Source: Psychromarinibacter sediminicola (GTDB taxonomy: Bacteria > Pseudomonadota > Alphaproteobacteria > Rhodobacterales > Rhodobacteraceae). Taken from it: a DNA stretch of 42,618 bases. The notes beneath the pieces are model-generated. The model was not told where the DNA came from. It saw only the letters and a program-made list of their open reading frames with translations, and searched no databases. How positions within the stretch are numbered: position 1 is the first letter of the stretch; each line of letters begins with the position of its first letter. A program made the translations under genes and the position numbers. The stretch lies in the NCBI RefSeq assembly GCF_029168335.1, contig NZ_JARGYC010000042.1:1-42618 (forward strand). Reading direction: 5' to 3'. Shown piece after piece: positions 25,423 through 33,923 of this stretch.

Positions 25423-25768
25423 CGCGGGGCTCCATCGGTAGACAACGCCGCCGCTGCTAGCCTCCCGCCCGGGCCGGGGTCAAGACCGCCGCGGGCGGGG
25501 GGCCGGCACGCGACCCGACCCCCGGCCTCATCGACGCCGATCATGCCCGCGCGTTGAACACCGGCGCTCGGGATCAAACGGGCCGTCTTCAGGACGGCGG
25601 GTAGCTGTCTTTCACTGCATGCACGATGACGTTCCGGACTGTCGAATTTCACCGACATCTCACTTGAGATCATGTTCGCCAGACAGCGCGTCGGGACGAT
25701 CCCCGACGAAGTCTCTCGCCGCGCCGAACAGATCTGTCGATCCGCGGAGCACGACCATCCGCACCAGC
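25423..25768. other. gap with no supported gene
   Basis: About 345 bases between the GNAT and nucleotidyltransferase genes. On the minus strand a frame reads ELVRMVVLRGSTDLFGAAR near 25700-25760, which could be a degraded coding remnant, but it has no start or continuation that I trust. Confidence 0.3.
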
Positions 25769-26788
25769 TCACGCGAGCCCGTGCAGGAGATCCTTTGTCG
25801 CCGACATGCGCCCGAGGCTTGAGGCGATCCGTTCGCGCCATCGGGGGCCCTGCAACAGCGCGTGCTCGTATGCCTCGGCAAGATCGTCGGGCCGATCTTC
25901 CGCGAGGATGCGGATGAGGAACTCGGCTTGTGCCCGATCTTTCCGCGCCTTCGCCTCGTCCGGGCCGCTCTGCCGCCTGTCGGCCACGATCAGCTTGTGG
26001 ATCGCGAAGCGCTCGGGGCGCGGGATTTGCACGAGGACGCCGGAGCGGTAGAGCGCCAGCGCGTGAATCGGCTCCGCAATCAGGAAATTGAGGTAGTTCA
26101 GCGCCTGTGCGCTTACTCCCAGCGCCGGAAGCGGCTTGATGCCTTCGTCGCCGAAAGCCGGCGTCAGGAACTCGACCATGGCCTCGCCACCGCTTTGACA
26201 CCACTTCCAGATCCGCCGGTCGAAAACCCCGGGGACAGCCTCGAATTTCATCGACCGAAGAATATCCCCCGGCTCTTCCTCGACGCGGTCGCCCAGAGCC
26301 ACCGAGAGCCGCTCGAAGCTCGCGAAATCGATGTCCCCCGTCTGGGCAAGTTCGTCAGAGTCAAAGCGTACGCCAAGCTCCCCCTGATAGAGCGCGTAGG
26401 CTCCGGTCCCGATCAACGTGCCGCCCAGCCGAAAGACGCCGGCGCGCGCGAAGGCCAGAAGCAACGAGCCTGTCTCCCGGTCCGTTCCGATCATCCCTTC
26501 GGACCTCAGGACGCGCGCCAGGCGCGACATGCGCTTCTTTCGCTCCTGCGCCTCTGCCTTCAGATCGGCCGCGCGCGCCAGGCGATCGCGCAAGTCGGGG
26601 CTATCTTCGCCGAGGTAGCGGCTCTTCATCTCGGTCCCGATCCGGAACCGGTCGTAGAGATAGGTCCGCCCGTTGCGCTGACGCGCCTCGATGCTGCCCA
26701 CGATCTCCGACGCCGCCTCGTCGAGATGCATGCGCAGCAAATCCTGATAAGCGACTTGGGCTGCGCGGGAGTGCGATACCGGACCCAT
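25769..26788 (-). CDS. GSU2403-type nucleotidyltransferase-fold protein
   Basis: A 339-aa protein. After a helical N-terminus (DLRDRLARAADLKAEAQERK) comes a nucleotidyltransferase core: GGTLIGTGAYALYQGELG, then TGDIDFASFERL carrying the D-x-D metal pair. The C-terminal helical part (PERFAIHKLIVADRR, RIASSLGRM) matches the NTP_transf_8/GSU2403 group. These proteins are widespread, uncharacterised and related to AbiEii/MNT toxins. The gene stands alone with tandem palindromes upstream and interrupts the housekeeping order, which fits a mobile or defence-like unit; function not proven. Confidence 0.85.
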   Translation of the reverse strand: MGPVSHSRAAQVAYQDLLRMHLDEAASEIVGSIEARQRNGRTYLYDRFRIGTEMKSRYLGEDSPDLRDRLARAADLKAEAQERKKRMSRLARVLRSEGMIGTDRETGSLLLAFARAGVFRLGGTLIGTGAYALYQGELGVRFDSDELAQTGDIDFASFERLSVALGDRVEEEPGDILRSMKFEAVPGVFDRRIWKWCQSGGEAMVEFLTPAFGDEGIKPLPALGVSAQALNYLNFLIAEPIHALALYRSGVLVQIPRPERFAIHKLIVADRRQSGPDEAKARKDRAQAEFLIRILAEDRPDDLAEAYEHALLQGPRWRERIASSLGRMSATKDLLHGLA

Positions 26789-26808
26789 CTGACCCCTGCC
26801 TTTCGTTT

Positions 26809-26838
26809 GTGTGCATCAAATATTAGATTGATACACAC
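26809..26838. promoter_or_regulatory. operator dyad 1 upstream of the nucleotidyltransferase
   Basis: GTGTGCATCAA-N8-TTGATACACAC, ten of eleven pairs, 21 bases ahead of the ATG. The AT-rich spacer may hold a promoter -10 element, so a bound protein would block transcription. Confidence 0.55.
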
Positions 26839-26845
26839 AGCCGGT

Positions 26846-26877
26846 AGTGTGTAGCAAAGTTCTTTTTGCTGCACACT
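26846..26877. promoter_or_regulatory. operator dyad 2 upstream of the nucleotidyltransferase
   Basis: AGTGTGTAGCAAA-N6-TTTGCTGCACACT, twelve of thirteen pairs, centred 38 bases from dyad 1. All four half-sites of the two dyads fit GTGTGYAKCAA, implying one DNA-binding protein. Confidence 0.55.
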
Positions 26878-27183
26878 GCCCTCGGCACCCGGATTGCGGT
26901 TACGCTCCTTCAGGTGAAGCTGCACCGGAGCGGTCTACGGCATGGCCATGGGCCGGTACGGACCCGCTCGCATCGGAGCGCGTCTGGCTGCACGCGCGAA
27001 CATGGCTCTGCCGGGAGTGGTCAGTATAGGCTCCTTGCCGGCCTTCGCCGCACCCCGCGCCAATATCCCTCGATGGCTTTCGCTCCCCCTTGCCGGCACC
27101 CCGCGCGCGGAGAACGTTCCAGCTGTCGGGATGCCGTGAGAAGGGCCCGCCGCCCCACCGGGGCGCCGCGGGCCCGACGAACG
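26878..27183. other. no gene seen; probable terminator at right end
   Basis: About 300 bases without a supported frame between the operator dyads and the phosphatase gene. The right end holds the GC hairpin annotated separately. Confidence 0.4.
27143..27175 (-). terminator. GC-rich hairpin after the phosphatase gene
   Basis: GGGCCCGCCGCCCC-ACC-GGGGCGCCGCGGGCCC forms a long, slightly imperfect stem just past the stop at 27184, at the end of the hisD-UPF0262-phosphatase run. It is probably the transcript end. Confidence 0.5.
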
Positions 27184-27651
27184 TCACCCCGCCTCCTCCG
27201 CCGTCGGCGGCCCGAACCGCATGCGAATCCGGCCCGCGATCTGGTCGCGGGTCTGGCGATAGGCGTCCAGCTTCTCGTCGCGCATGTGGCCCAGCCCCGT
27301 GGGGTCGAGGATCGGCCAGTATTCCACGTCCATGTGATAGTGCCGCGTCATCTCCAGCGCCTGCCGCTGGCTCGCCGGCGACAGCGCGACCACCAGGTCG
27401 AAGCTCGACAGGTCGTCGCCCCACTGCTTCATCTCCTCGAAGCTCCGCGACCGGTGGCGCGACAGCTCCACCCCCACCTCGTCGCAGACCGCGATGGCGA
27501 AGCCGTCGATCTCCAGGTCGTTGCGTACCCCGGCCGACTGCACGTAGACATCCGTGCCGTAGAGCTTCTTCATCAGCCCCTCGGCCATCGGCGACCGCAC
27601 GGCGTTGTGGTCGCAGCAGAACAACACCGAGTGCGGAAGCGCGCGCGGCAC
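27184..27651 (-). CDS. low-molecular-weight phosphatase / arsenate reductase fold
   Basis: A 155-aa protein with the P-loop VLFCCDHNAVRSPMAEG (C-x5-R-S) near the start and the acid of the YWPILDPTG loop, as in low-molecular-weight tyrosine phosphatases and ArsC. Start is GTG at 27651, five bases after the UPF0262 stop. No ars genes are nearby, and the place between UPF0262 and infA is a conserved housekeeping slot in this group, so general protein phosphatase activity is more likely than arsenate reduction. Confidence 0.85.
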   Translation of the reverse strand: MPRALPHSVLFCCDHNAVRSPMAEGLMKKLYGTDVYVQSAGVRNDLEIDGFAIAVCDEVGVELSRHRSRSFEEMKQWGDDLSSFDLVVALSPASQRQALEMTRHYHMDVEYWPILDPTGLGHMRDEKLDAYRQTRDQIAGRIRMRFGPPTAEEAG

Positions 27652-27655
27652 CGGC

Positions 27656-28144
27656 TCAGCCCCCCCAGTGCAGCACGCAGATCAGGGTGAACAGCCGCCT
27701 TGCCGTGTCGATGTCCACCTCCGCCTTGCCCGCCAGCCGCTCCTGCAGGATGCGCGCGCCCTCGTTGTGGATACCGCGCCGGGCCATGTCGATCGCCTCG
27801 ATCTGGCTCGGCGGCAGCTTCTTCACCGCGTCGAAATAGCTGTCGCAGATCTGGTAGTAATCCTTCACCGCCTGCCGGAACGGCCCCAGCGACAGGTGGA
27901 ACTCGGCCACCTGCCCGTCATCGCCCGACAGATCGAACACCAGCCGCCGGTCGCGGATGCACAGCTCCAGGTCGTAGGGCGGCGCCGGCACGTCGCGCCC
28001 CGCGCGCCCCGGCAGCCGGAACGAGTTGTCCTCCAGCAGATCGAAGATCGCCACCTTCCGCTCCTGCTCGATCTCCGGCGTCGGCGGCGGCAGCCCGCTG
28101 TCGTCGATGGTGACCGAGCGCAGGTCCATGGTGGCGTCGCTCAT
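27656..28144 (-). CDS. UPF0262 family protein
   Basis: A 162-aa protein of a family found almost only in alphaproteobacteria. Features are EIEQERKVAIFDLLEDNSF, PYDLELCIRDRRLVFDL and KDYYQICDSYFDAV, ending in RLFTLICVLHWGG. It is soluble and of unknown function, and its gene nearly always follows hisD, as here, with two bases between ORFs. The family itself is well recognised; its role is not. Confidence 0.92.
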   Translation of the reverse strand: MSDATMDLRSVTIDDSGLPPPTPEIEQERKVAIFDLLEDNSFRLPGRAGRDVPAPPYDLELCIRDRRLVFDLSGDDGQVAEFHLSLGPFRQAVKDYYQICDSYFDAVKKLPPSQIEAIDMARRGIHNEGARILQERLAGKAEVDIDTARRLFTLICVLHWGG

Positions 28145-28146
28145 CC

Positions 28147-29454
28147 TCAGACCCCCTCGTTCAGCCGGTCGAGCCGCGCCCGCACCGACAGCCCGTGCGC
28201 CTGAAGCGACTCCGACTGTGCCAGCGTCTCGGCCGCCGGCCCGATGGCGCGCAGCGCCTGCGGCGTCATCTGCGCCACCGTGGTCCGCTTGACGAAGTCC
28301 AGAACCGACAGCCCCGACGAGAACCGCGCCGACCGCGCCGTCGGCAGCACGTGGTTCGGCCCGCCGACATAGTCGCCGATCGCCTCCGGCGTCCATTGCC
28401 CCAGAAAGATCGCGCCCGCGTGCGTGATCTCCGGCAACAGCGCCTCGGGATCCTCGGTGCAGATCTCCAGGTGCTCCGGCGCCACCCGGTCCGACAGCGC
28501 CGCCGCCTCGGCCAGGTCGCGCACCACGATCACCGCCCCGAAGTCGCGCCAGCTCGCCCCCGCGATCGCGCGCCGCGCCAGCGTCGGCAGCCGCGCCTCC
28601 ACGGCGTCGGCCACCGCCTGCCCGAACGCGGCGTCGTCGGTGATCAGGATCGACTGCGCGCTCTCGTCATGCTCGGCCTGGCTCAACAGATCCAGCGCCA
28701 CCCAGTCCGGCTCGTTGTGCTTGTCCGCGATCACCAGGATCTCCGAAGGCCCCGCGATCATGTCGATGCCCACCCGGCCGAACACCCGCCGCTTCGCCGC
28801 CGCGACAAAGGCGTTGCCCGGCCCGGTGATCTTGTCGACGCCTGGGATGCTCTCGGTGCCGTAGGCCATGGCGGCAATCGCCTGCGCGCCGCCGATGCGA
28901 TAGACCTCGCCCACCCCCGACAGCTTCGCCGCCAGCAGGACCAGCGGGTTCACCTGGCCGTCGGGCGTCGGCGCACACATCGCCAGCCGCGGCACGCCCG
29001 CCACCTGCGCCGGCACCGCGTTCATCAGCATCGACGAGGGGTAGGAGGCCAGCCCGCCCGGCACGTACAGCCCCGCCGCCGCCACCGGCGTCCAGCGCCA
29101 GCCCAGCGTCGCGCCGGCGGCGTCGGACCACTGCTCGTCCTCGGGAAACTGATGCGCATGATAGCTGCGGATCCGGTCCGCCGCGATCTCCAGTGCCTGC
29201 CGCTCCTCGGGAGGCACCCTGGCGCATTCCGCCTCGATCTCGTCGTCGGAAAACGCCAGCGTCTCCGGCGTCAGCTCCAGCCGGTCGAACTTCGCCGTCA
29301 GCTCGATGACGGCCGCGTCGCCCCGCGCCCGCACGTCGTCGATGATCGCGCGCACGGTGTCGTCGACATCCGCGCTCTCCTCGCGCTTCATCGACAACAG
29401 CGCGGCGAAACGCGCCTCGAAATCGGCCTCGGTCGTGGACAGGAAAACGGGCAT
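28147..29454 (-). CDS. hisD: histidinol dehydrogenase
   Basis: 435 aa; catalyses the last two steps of histidine synthesis, L-histidinol to L-histidine with two NAD, using zinc. Characteristic blocks: GGLASYPSSMLMNAVPAQVAG, the family signature GPGNAFVAAAKRRVFG with DMIAGPSEILVIAD, SQAEHDESAQS, and AGAIFLGQWTPEAIGDYVGG with GPNHVLPT. ATG at 29454 is preferred over TTG two codons upstream. UPF0262 follows directly. Its usual upstream neighbour DUF2948 is separated here by two inserted membrane-protein genes. Confidence 0.97.
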   Translation of the reverse strand: MPVFLSTTEADFEARFAALLSMKREESADVDDTVRAIIDDVRARGDAAVIELTAKFDRLELTPETLAFSDDEIEAECARVPPEERQALEIAADRIRSYHAHQFPEDEQWSDAAGATLGWRWTPVAAAGLYVPGGLASYPSSMLMNAVPAQVAGVPRLAMCAPTPDGQVNPLVLLAAKLSGVGEVYRIGGAQAIAAMAYGTESIPGVDKITGPGNAFVAAAKRRVFGRVGIDMIAGPSEILVIADKHNEPDWVALDLLSQAEHDESAQSILITDDAAFGQAVADAVEARLPTLARRAIAGASWRDFGAVIVVRDLAEAAALSDRVAPEHLEICTEDPEALLPEITHAGAIFLGQWTPEAIGDYVGGPNHVLPTARSARFSSGLSVLDFVKRTTVAQMTPQALRAIGPAAETLAQSESLQAHGLSVRARLDRLNEGV

Positions 29455-29601
29455 CGGCAACTCCTTCGGCCCAAAGCCTTAGCGACCGTGCCGCCGCACC
29501 ACAAGCGGCACGTCCCGGCCGCGGCCGGGGGCAGCCCACGGCCGCCGACACGAACTCCGAATGCCCCGCGGCAGGCTTGACGGCAGAGCTGCCGCCCTGC
29601 C

Positions 29602-30174
29602 CTACCCGTCCGACCTCCGGCCAGCGACCCCGAGCCCGAAGCCCAGCACCATCGCCCCGACCAGCCCGGCGATGATGCGGGCGTCCCAGACGGCGCTGTT
29701 CGCGGCAAGCGTCATCCGCGCGGCCTCCACATCCACCCGCCCGGAGGGCGCAATCTCGGCGCGCAGCAGATAGCCCGCCTCCAGCGGCACCTCGAAGCTG
29801 CCCAGGTTGATGTTCTGCGTCCGCACCCGGCTGGACCGGCTCGTGTCGTCGCTCGTATCGTTGGCGATCCCGCTTTCGGTGAAGATGTCCTTGATGCCCG
29901 CCTCGGCATCGCCGCCGATCGCCACGTCATAGCTGGCGATGCGTCCGCCCCGGCGGCCGGAATAATCGAGCGACAGGATCGCCCGGACCGGTGTCATCGC
30001 GGGGTCCAGCCGGACCGCCAGCTCATCGGTACGGCCGCGCGGCTCCAGTTCGAACGCCGCGACCTCGTCGCCCGACCAGTAGAGCACGTAGAGGACGTAG
30101 AGTATCCCCGCCCCGATCGACAGGACGGCGAGCCACCCGCCGATTCGGCTCATCGCAGTCTGCGCCGCGGCCAT
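29602..30174 (-). CDS. bitopic membrane protein, unknown function (190 aa)
   Basis: ATG at 30174. An N-terminal anchor (IGGWLAVLSIGAGILYVLYVLY) is followed by a mainly beta-strand soluble domain of about 115 residues (FELEPRGRTDELAVRL, SLDYSGRRGGRIASYDVAIG, LEAGYLLRAEIAPSG) and a C-terminal span (ARIIAGLVGAMVLGFGLGVAG). The beta-rich domain probably lies in the periplasm. No known family. It lies back to back with the next gene (divergent), between hisD and DUF2948, where related genomes usually have nothing. Confidence 0.75.
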   Translation of the reverse strand: MAAAQTAMSRIGGWLAVLSIGAGILYVLYVLYWSGDEVAAFELEPRGRTDELAVRLDPAMTPVRAILSLDYSGRRGGRIASYDVAIGGDAEAGIKDIFTESGIANDTSDDTSRSSRVRTQNINLGSFEVPLEAGYLLRAEIAPSGRVDVEAARMTLAANSAVWDARIIAGLVGAMVLGFGLGVAGRRSDG

Positions 30175-30384
30175 GGGATCTCCTCTTCGCGCGTTGCATC
30201 CGCCGCCGTATGGCCCGCGCCGCCACCCTCGATGGCAACCGCGCACGGGGTCCGCGGCCGATGGTCCTGCGCGAAGCCTGACCAGACCGGGCCGCGGGCG
30301 TCAACCGGCCGGGCATCGTGCCCCGCACGACACGGCCTTGATACGTCAGGACTTTTCCGCGAGGGTCCGGGCGCCGGAGCCAAC

Positions 30385-31425
30385 ATGTCCGATACGACCA
30401 AAGGGATTGCCATGACACGATTTCGCAAACCGGGCCTGAGCGAGCGCTTCTCGCAACTGGGCTACCTTCTCAAGAACACGGCCACCATCGTCGGCCGGGA
30501 TCGCGACATCGTCACGCCGGTGATCCGGATGATCCTGTTCTCGCTGATCCTGGTGACGCTGTTCTTCGCGATGATCGCCGCCTACGTGGCCGAGGCCGAT
30601 ACGACCGGCACGCTGCTCCTGCTGGCCTGGCTCGTCGTGGGCATCTACCACTTCTTCTATTTCAACCGGCAGGAACTGGCGCTCAGCTGGCTGGTCTTCG
30701 AGACCGCCGCCGGCCGCGACCGCAGCTACGATGAGGCCGCCGGCCATGCCGGCACGCTCGGCGGGCAGATCCGCATCCTGGCCCTGCTGGACATGGCCGC
30801 GGCCTGGATCGCCTGGCGGCGCCGCGACAGCGAGAACAACGGGCTGCTGACCAACCTCGTCCTCGGCGCGATGACCGAGGGCTGGGATCTGGTGAACCAT
30901 TTCCTCCTGCCCGCTATCGCGGTGGACGGCGTCGGCTTCCGCGACGGCATGGGCAAGCTGCGCGCCACGCGCGAGAACGTCCCCGAAACCCTGGTCGGCG
31001 TCTTCGGGATCGACGTGATCGGCCGCGTCGTCGCCACCATCGTCGCCCCGCTCTACACGCTGCTCGTGCTGCTCGGCCTGGTCGTGGGCGTCTGGGCCAG
31101 CGGCGCCATGCCCGCCGCCTTCGAGGCCGGCCGGCTGGGCGAGGTCCTGCCGCCCGAGGCCTTCGACTACCTGCCGGTCTCGGCCGACAGCGTCTTCAAC
31201 TGGCTTCCGCTCTTCGTCTGCATTTTCCTCGGCAAGCTGTTTTCCTCGGCGTTCAAGCGCGTGGTCACGGCGGTCAAGGTGATCTACTTCACCCTGTTCT
31301 ACGCCCGCGTCCTGCATTCCGAGGCGCTGGCCCCCGACGTCCGCGCCGAGCTGGAGAGCTATCTGACCTTCAGCGACGAAGACGGTAAAGGCGACGCCGG
31401 CGCACCGGGGGTCGCCGCGACCTGA
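30385..31425 (+). CDS. multi-pass membrane protein, DUF6159-like
   Basis: 346 aa from ATG at 30385 (GGAG seven bases upstream; ATG at 30412 also possible). It has about six spans: MILFSLILVTLFFAMIAAYV, LLLLAWLVVGIYHFFYF, APLYTLLVLLGLVVGVWASG and a C-terminal LPLFVCIFLGKLF. The middle NHFLLPAIAVDGVGFRDGM-G plus VPETLVGVFGIDVIGR resembles the DUF6159 pattern (a membrane core with a loop that repeats in paralogues). It is the only plus-strand gene of the core region, and its function is unknown. Confidence 0.75.
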   Translation: MSDTTKGIAMTRFRKPGLSERFSQLGYLLKNTATIVGRDRDIVTPVIRMILFSLILVTLFFAMIAAYVAEADTTGTLLLLAWLVVGIYHFFYFNRQELALSWLVFETAAGRDRSYDEAAGHAGTLGGQIRILALLDMAAAWIAWRRRDSENNGLLTNLVLGAMTEGWDLVNHFLLPAIAVDGVGFRDGMGKLRATRENVPETLVGVFGIDVIGRVVATIVAPLYTLLVLLGLVVGVWASGAMPAAFEAGRLGEVLPPEAFDYLPVSADSVFNWLPLFVCIFLGKLFSSAFKRVVTAVKVIYFTLFYARVLHSEALAPDVRAELESYLTFSDEDGKGDAGAPGVAAT

Positions 31426-31599
31426 CGGCGGCCCGACCCGCGGTGTCGTGCACCCCGGCCGTGCGGCGGCGCGGGACGGGGGGGCGCGCGGCCATCGCGC
31501 ACGCCCGATCCGGCGTCATGCCGCCTGGACGTCCACGGACCAGTTAGCGCTATCTATAACAAGATCAGGGACTTGACCCCCCGTCCAACCTTGGACACC

Positions 31600-32076
31600 C
31601 TAGTCTGGATGCCGCGGCGCCTTCCCGGACGGCGCCACATAGGGCCGGGTCACGTCGGTCAGCGAGACCTCCAGCGCCTCTACCTCCAGCGCGATCCCGC
31701 CGTCTCCGGCCAGCACCAGCTCCAGCCGCCCGGCCCCGTCCTCGCCCGGCGTGAAGGCCAGCGACAGAAGCGACAGGATCAGGTCCGTGTCGCGCCGGTC
31801 CACGCCCTGGCTCGACACCTTCAGAACGTCCTCGACCACCAAAAGCGACTGCACCCGCTCGTAGGTCCCGCGCCGCTCCTCGGCCGGCAGATCCTCCCAC
31901 CGGAACCGGTTCAGGAGCACCGCGAAGCGCCGCTTTGCGGGCAGCCAGGACATCTCGGTCACCGGAAACACCGCGTCCTGCACCAGCGCCGAGATCACCG
32001 GCAGGTCGTCCGGCTCCAGCGCCTTCAGCCGCAGCGGCCGCTCATGCGCATCCTCGAACCGGGCGTCGTCGGTCAT
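31600..32076 (-). CDS. DUF2948 family protein
   Basis: A 158-aa soluble protein with [39 protein letters not shown], a FRWED element and [19 protein letters not shown], the pattern of DUF2948 from alphaproteobacteria. The gene overlaps murA by four bases (32073-32076) and is normally placed between murA and hisD. Function unknown; the constant position next to murA suggests a link to envelope synthesis. Confidence 0.92.
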   Translation of the reverse strand: MTDDARFEDAHERPLRLKALEPDDLPVISALVQDAVFPVTEMSWLPAKRRFAVLLNRFRWEDLPAEERRGTYERVQSLLVVEDVLKVSSQGVDRRDTDLILSLLSLAFTPGEDGAGRLELVLAGDGGIALEVEALEVSLTDVTRPYVAPSGKAPRHPD

Positions 32077-33341
32077 GCGCCGTGAACCCTCTCGATCAGC
32101 GCGCCGACGGCCGACAGCTTGCGCTCCACATCCTCGTAGCCGCGGTCCAGGTGATAGACGCGGCTGACCAGCGTCTCCCCCTGCGCCGCGAGCCCGGCGA
32201 GGATCAGCGACACCGAGGCGCGCAGATCCGTCGCCATCACCGGCGCGCCCTTCAGCTTCTCGACCCCGGTCACCGTGGCGGTCCCGCCCGACACCTCGAT
32301 CCGCGCGCCCATCCGGGTCAGTTCCGGCGCGTGCATGAACCGGTTCTCAAAGATCCGCTCGTCCAGCACGCTGGTCCCCTCGGCGGTACACATCAGCGCC
32401 ATCATCTGCGCCTGCAGGTCGGTCGGAAAGCCCGGGAACGGCGCGGTCTCCACGTCCACCGCCTTCACCCGGCCGTTGGAATGGGTCACCTTCAGTCCGC
32501 GCTCGGTCTGCTCCACCTGCACGCCGGCCGCGTCCAGCCTCTCGGCGAAGGCCGAGACCAGCTCCATCCGCCCGCCCAGGCACTCCACCGAGCCGCCGGC
32601 GATGGCGGGCGCCAGCATGTAGGTGCCCAGCTCGATCCGGTCCGGCACCACCGGATGCGTCGCCCCGTGCAGCGCCTGGACCCCCTGCACGGTGATCTCG
32701 TGGCTGCCCTCGCCCTCGATCTGCGCGCCCATCTTCTTCAGGCACCGCGCCAGATCCACGATCTCCGGCTCGCGCGCGGCGTTCTTCAGCACGCTTGTGC
32801 CTTTGGCCAGCACCGCCGCCATCAGCACGTTTTCCGTCGCCCCCACCGAGACGAAGGGAAACTCCACGACCGCGCCTTTCAGCCCGCCCGGCGCCTTCGC
32901 CTCGACATAGCCTTCTTTCAGCTCCAGCTCGGCGCCCAGCGCCTCCAGCCCGCGCAGGTGCAGGTCCACCGGCCGCGCGCCGATGGCACAGCCGCCGGGC
33001 AGCGACACCCGCGCCTGCCCGTAGCGCGCCACCATCGGCCCCAGCACCAGGATCGAGGCGCGCATCTTGCGGACGATGTCGTACTCGGCCGTCAGGTTGT
33101 CGATGGCGTGGCTCGACAGGGCCAGCACGTGGCCGTCCTGCAACTGCGTCACCTCGGCGCCCAGCGAGGACAGAAGCTCTGTCATCGTGCGGATGTCGGA
33201 CAGCCGCGGCGCATTGGTCAGGGTCAGCGGCTCGTCGCTCAAGAGCGTCGCCGGCATCAGCGTCAGGCAGGCGTTCTTCGCCCCCGCGATCGGTATGTCG
33301 CCGGCCAACGCGCCGTTGCCGCGAACGAGAATGGAATCCAT
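32073..33341 (-). CDS. murA: UDP-N-acetylglucosamine 1-carboxyvinyltransferase
   Basis: A 422-aa EPSP-synthase-fold enzyme that transfers enolpyruvate from PEP to UDP-GlcNAc, the first committed step of peptidoglycan synthesis. The active-site Cys is in the loop [17 protein letters not shown]. Other blocks: [19 protein letters not shown] with the Lys and Asn, [14 protein letters not shown], and the C-terminal [17 protein letters not shown] and YHLDRGYE. It is the fosfomycin target; having Cys rather than Asp at that site predicts sensitivity of the enzyme. Confidence 0.98.
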   Translation of the reverse strand: MDSILVRGNGALAGDIPIAGAKNACLTLMPATLLSDEPLTLTNAPRLSDIRTMTELLSSLGAEVTQLQDGHVLALSSHAIDNLTAEYDIVRKMRASILVLGPMVARYGQARVSLPGGCAIGARPVDLHLRGLEALGAELELKEGYVEAKAPGGLKGAVVEFPFVSVGATENVLMAAVLAKGTSVLKNAAREPEIVDLARCLKKMGAQIEGEGSHEITVQGVQALHGATHPVVPDRIELGTYMLAPAIAGGSVECLGGRMELVSAFAERLDAAGVQVEQTERGLKVTHSNGRVKAVDVETAPFPGFPTDLQAQMMALMCTAEGTSVLDERIFENRFMHAPELTRMGARIEVSGGTATVTGVEKLKGAPVMATDLRASVSLILAGLAAQGETLVSRVYHLDRGYEDVERKLSAVGALIERVHGA

Positions 33342-33348
33342 GCCTGCC

Positions 33349-33492
33349 TCACTTTCCGGGCTTGCCGTCCCCGCCCCGCGCCTTCGCCTGGGCCTTGCGC
33401 CGGGCGATATTCGCCTTCAGCGCGGCCTTCAGCCTGTCTTCGCGCGTTTTCCCGGCCGCGCCGGAGGATGACTGCCCCTGTTTTCTGCTCAT
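33349..33492 (-). CDS. small basic protein (47 aa) ahead of murA
   Basis: [19 protein letters not shown] runs into [22 protein letters not shown], very basic and helical. The gene ends only eight bases before murA, in the same direction, so it is probably co-transcribed. Small R/K/A-rich proteins of this kind precede murA in related genomes. It may bind nucleic acid or ribosomes, but nothing in the sequence proves that. Confidence 0.65.
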   Translation of the reverse strand: MSRKQGQSSSGAAGKTREDRLKAALKANIARRKAQAKARGGDGKPGK

Positions 33493-33581
33493 GCATCCTG
33501 TCTACATGAGGCCGGTTGGAGCGTCCAGATTGCCCTTGCGCGATTGGCGGATTGCGTCTAATAGGCCGCGCACGACACGGG

Positions 33582-33622
33582 GCTGCCGTAGCTCAGGGGT
33601 AGAGCACTCCCTTGGTAAGGGA
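33582..33622 (+). pseudogene. 5' half of tRNA-Thr(GGT), cut after the anticodon stem
   Basis: GCTGCCGTAGCTCAGGGG begins the acceptor and D-arm; CTCCC-TTGGTAA-GGGA is the anticodon arm with GGT. From 33623 the sequence leaves the tRNA: no T-arm and no CGGCAGC acceptor strand follow. The integrase gene downstream suggests an attachment site; the 3' half is not found elsewhere in the window. Confidence 0.75.
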
Positions 33623-33923
33623 ACGCCGCAGACAAGATTTTCCCTATAAAATCAAATACTAAGCCTCGAGCTAGGAGCGCAGTGCACGGATTTTGCACGG
33701 AGTGGCGGGCGGCACCCGAGCAATCATCGTTTTACGGCCTGTCGCGGTCGCCTGTTGCGGGAGACAGTCCACACGCAGCCGTCATGCCGGGTGACATTTG
33801 CTGACAGCGGAACTTGCGAGCACAACCTGCCGCGCCAGATTGCGCTGGCCCTCGCCCGACCGATATTGGCGACATCCGGGCATGGTGCGCGAAGCGTGAC
33901 GACCGGCCGCTTTCTCGCGCAGT

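Noticed and set aside
28195-29580. Plus-strand frame of 461 codons opposite hisD
   Set aside because: Composition is R/H/Q-rich, with no domains; it is the antisense shadow of hisD.
31935-33509. Plus-strand frame of 524 codons opposite murA
   Set aside because: Antisense shadow of murA; low-complexity R/H/Q/L sequence without a recognisable fold.
33623-33700. Reconstituted 3' half of tRNA-Thr directly after the break
   Set aside because: No sequence able to pair as T-arm or with the GCTGCCG acceptor strand was found there.
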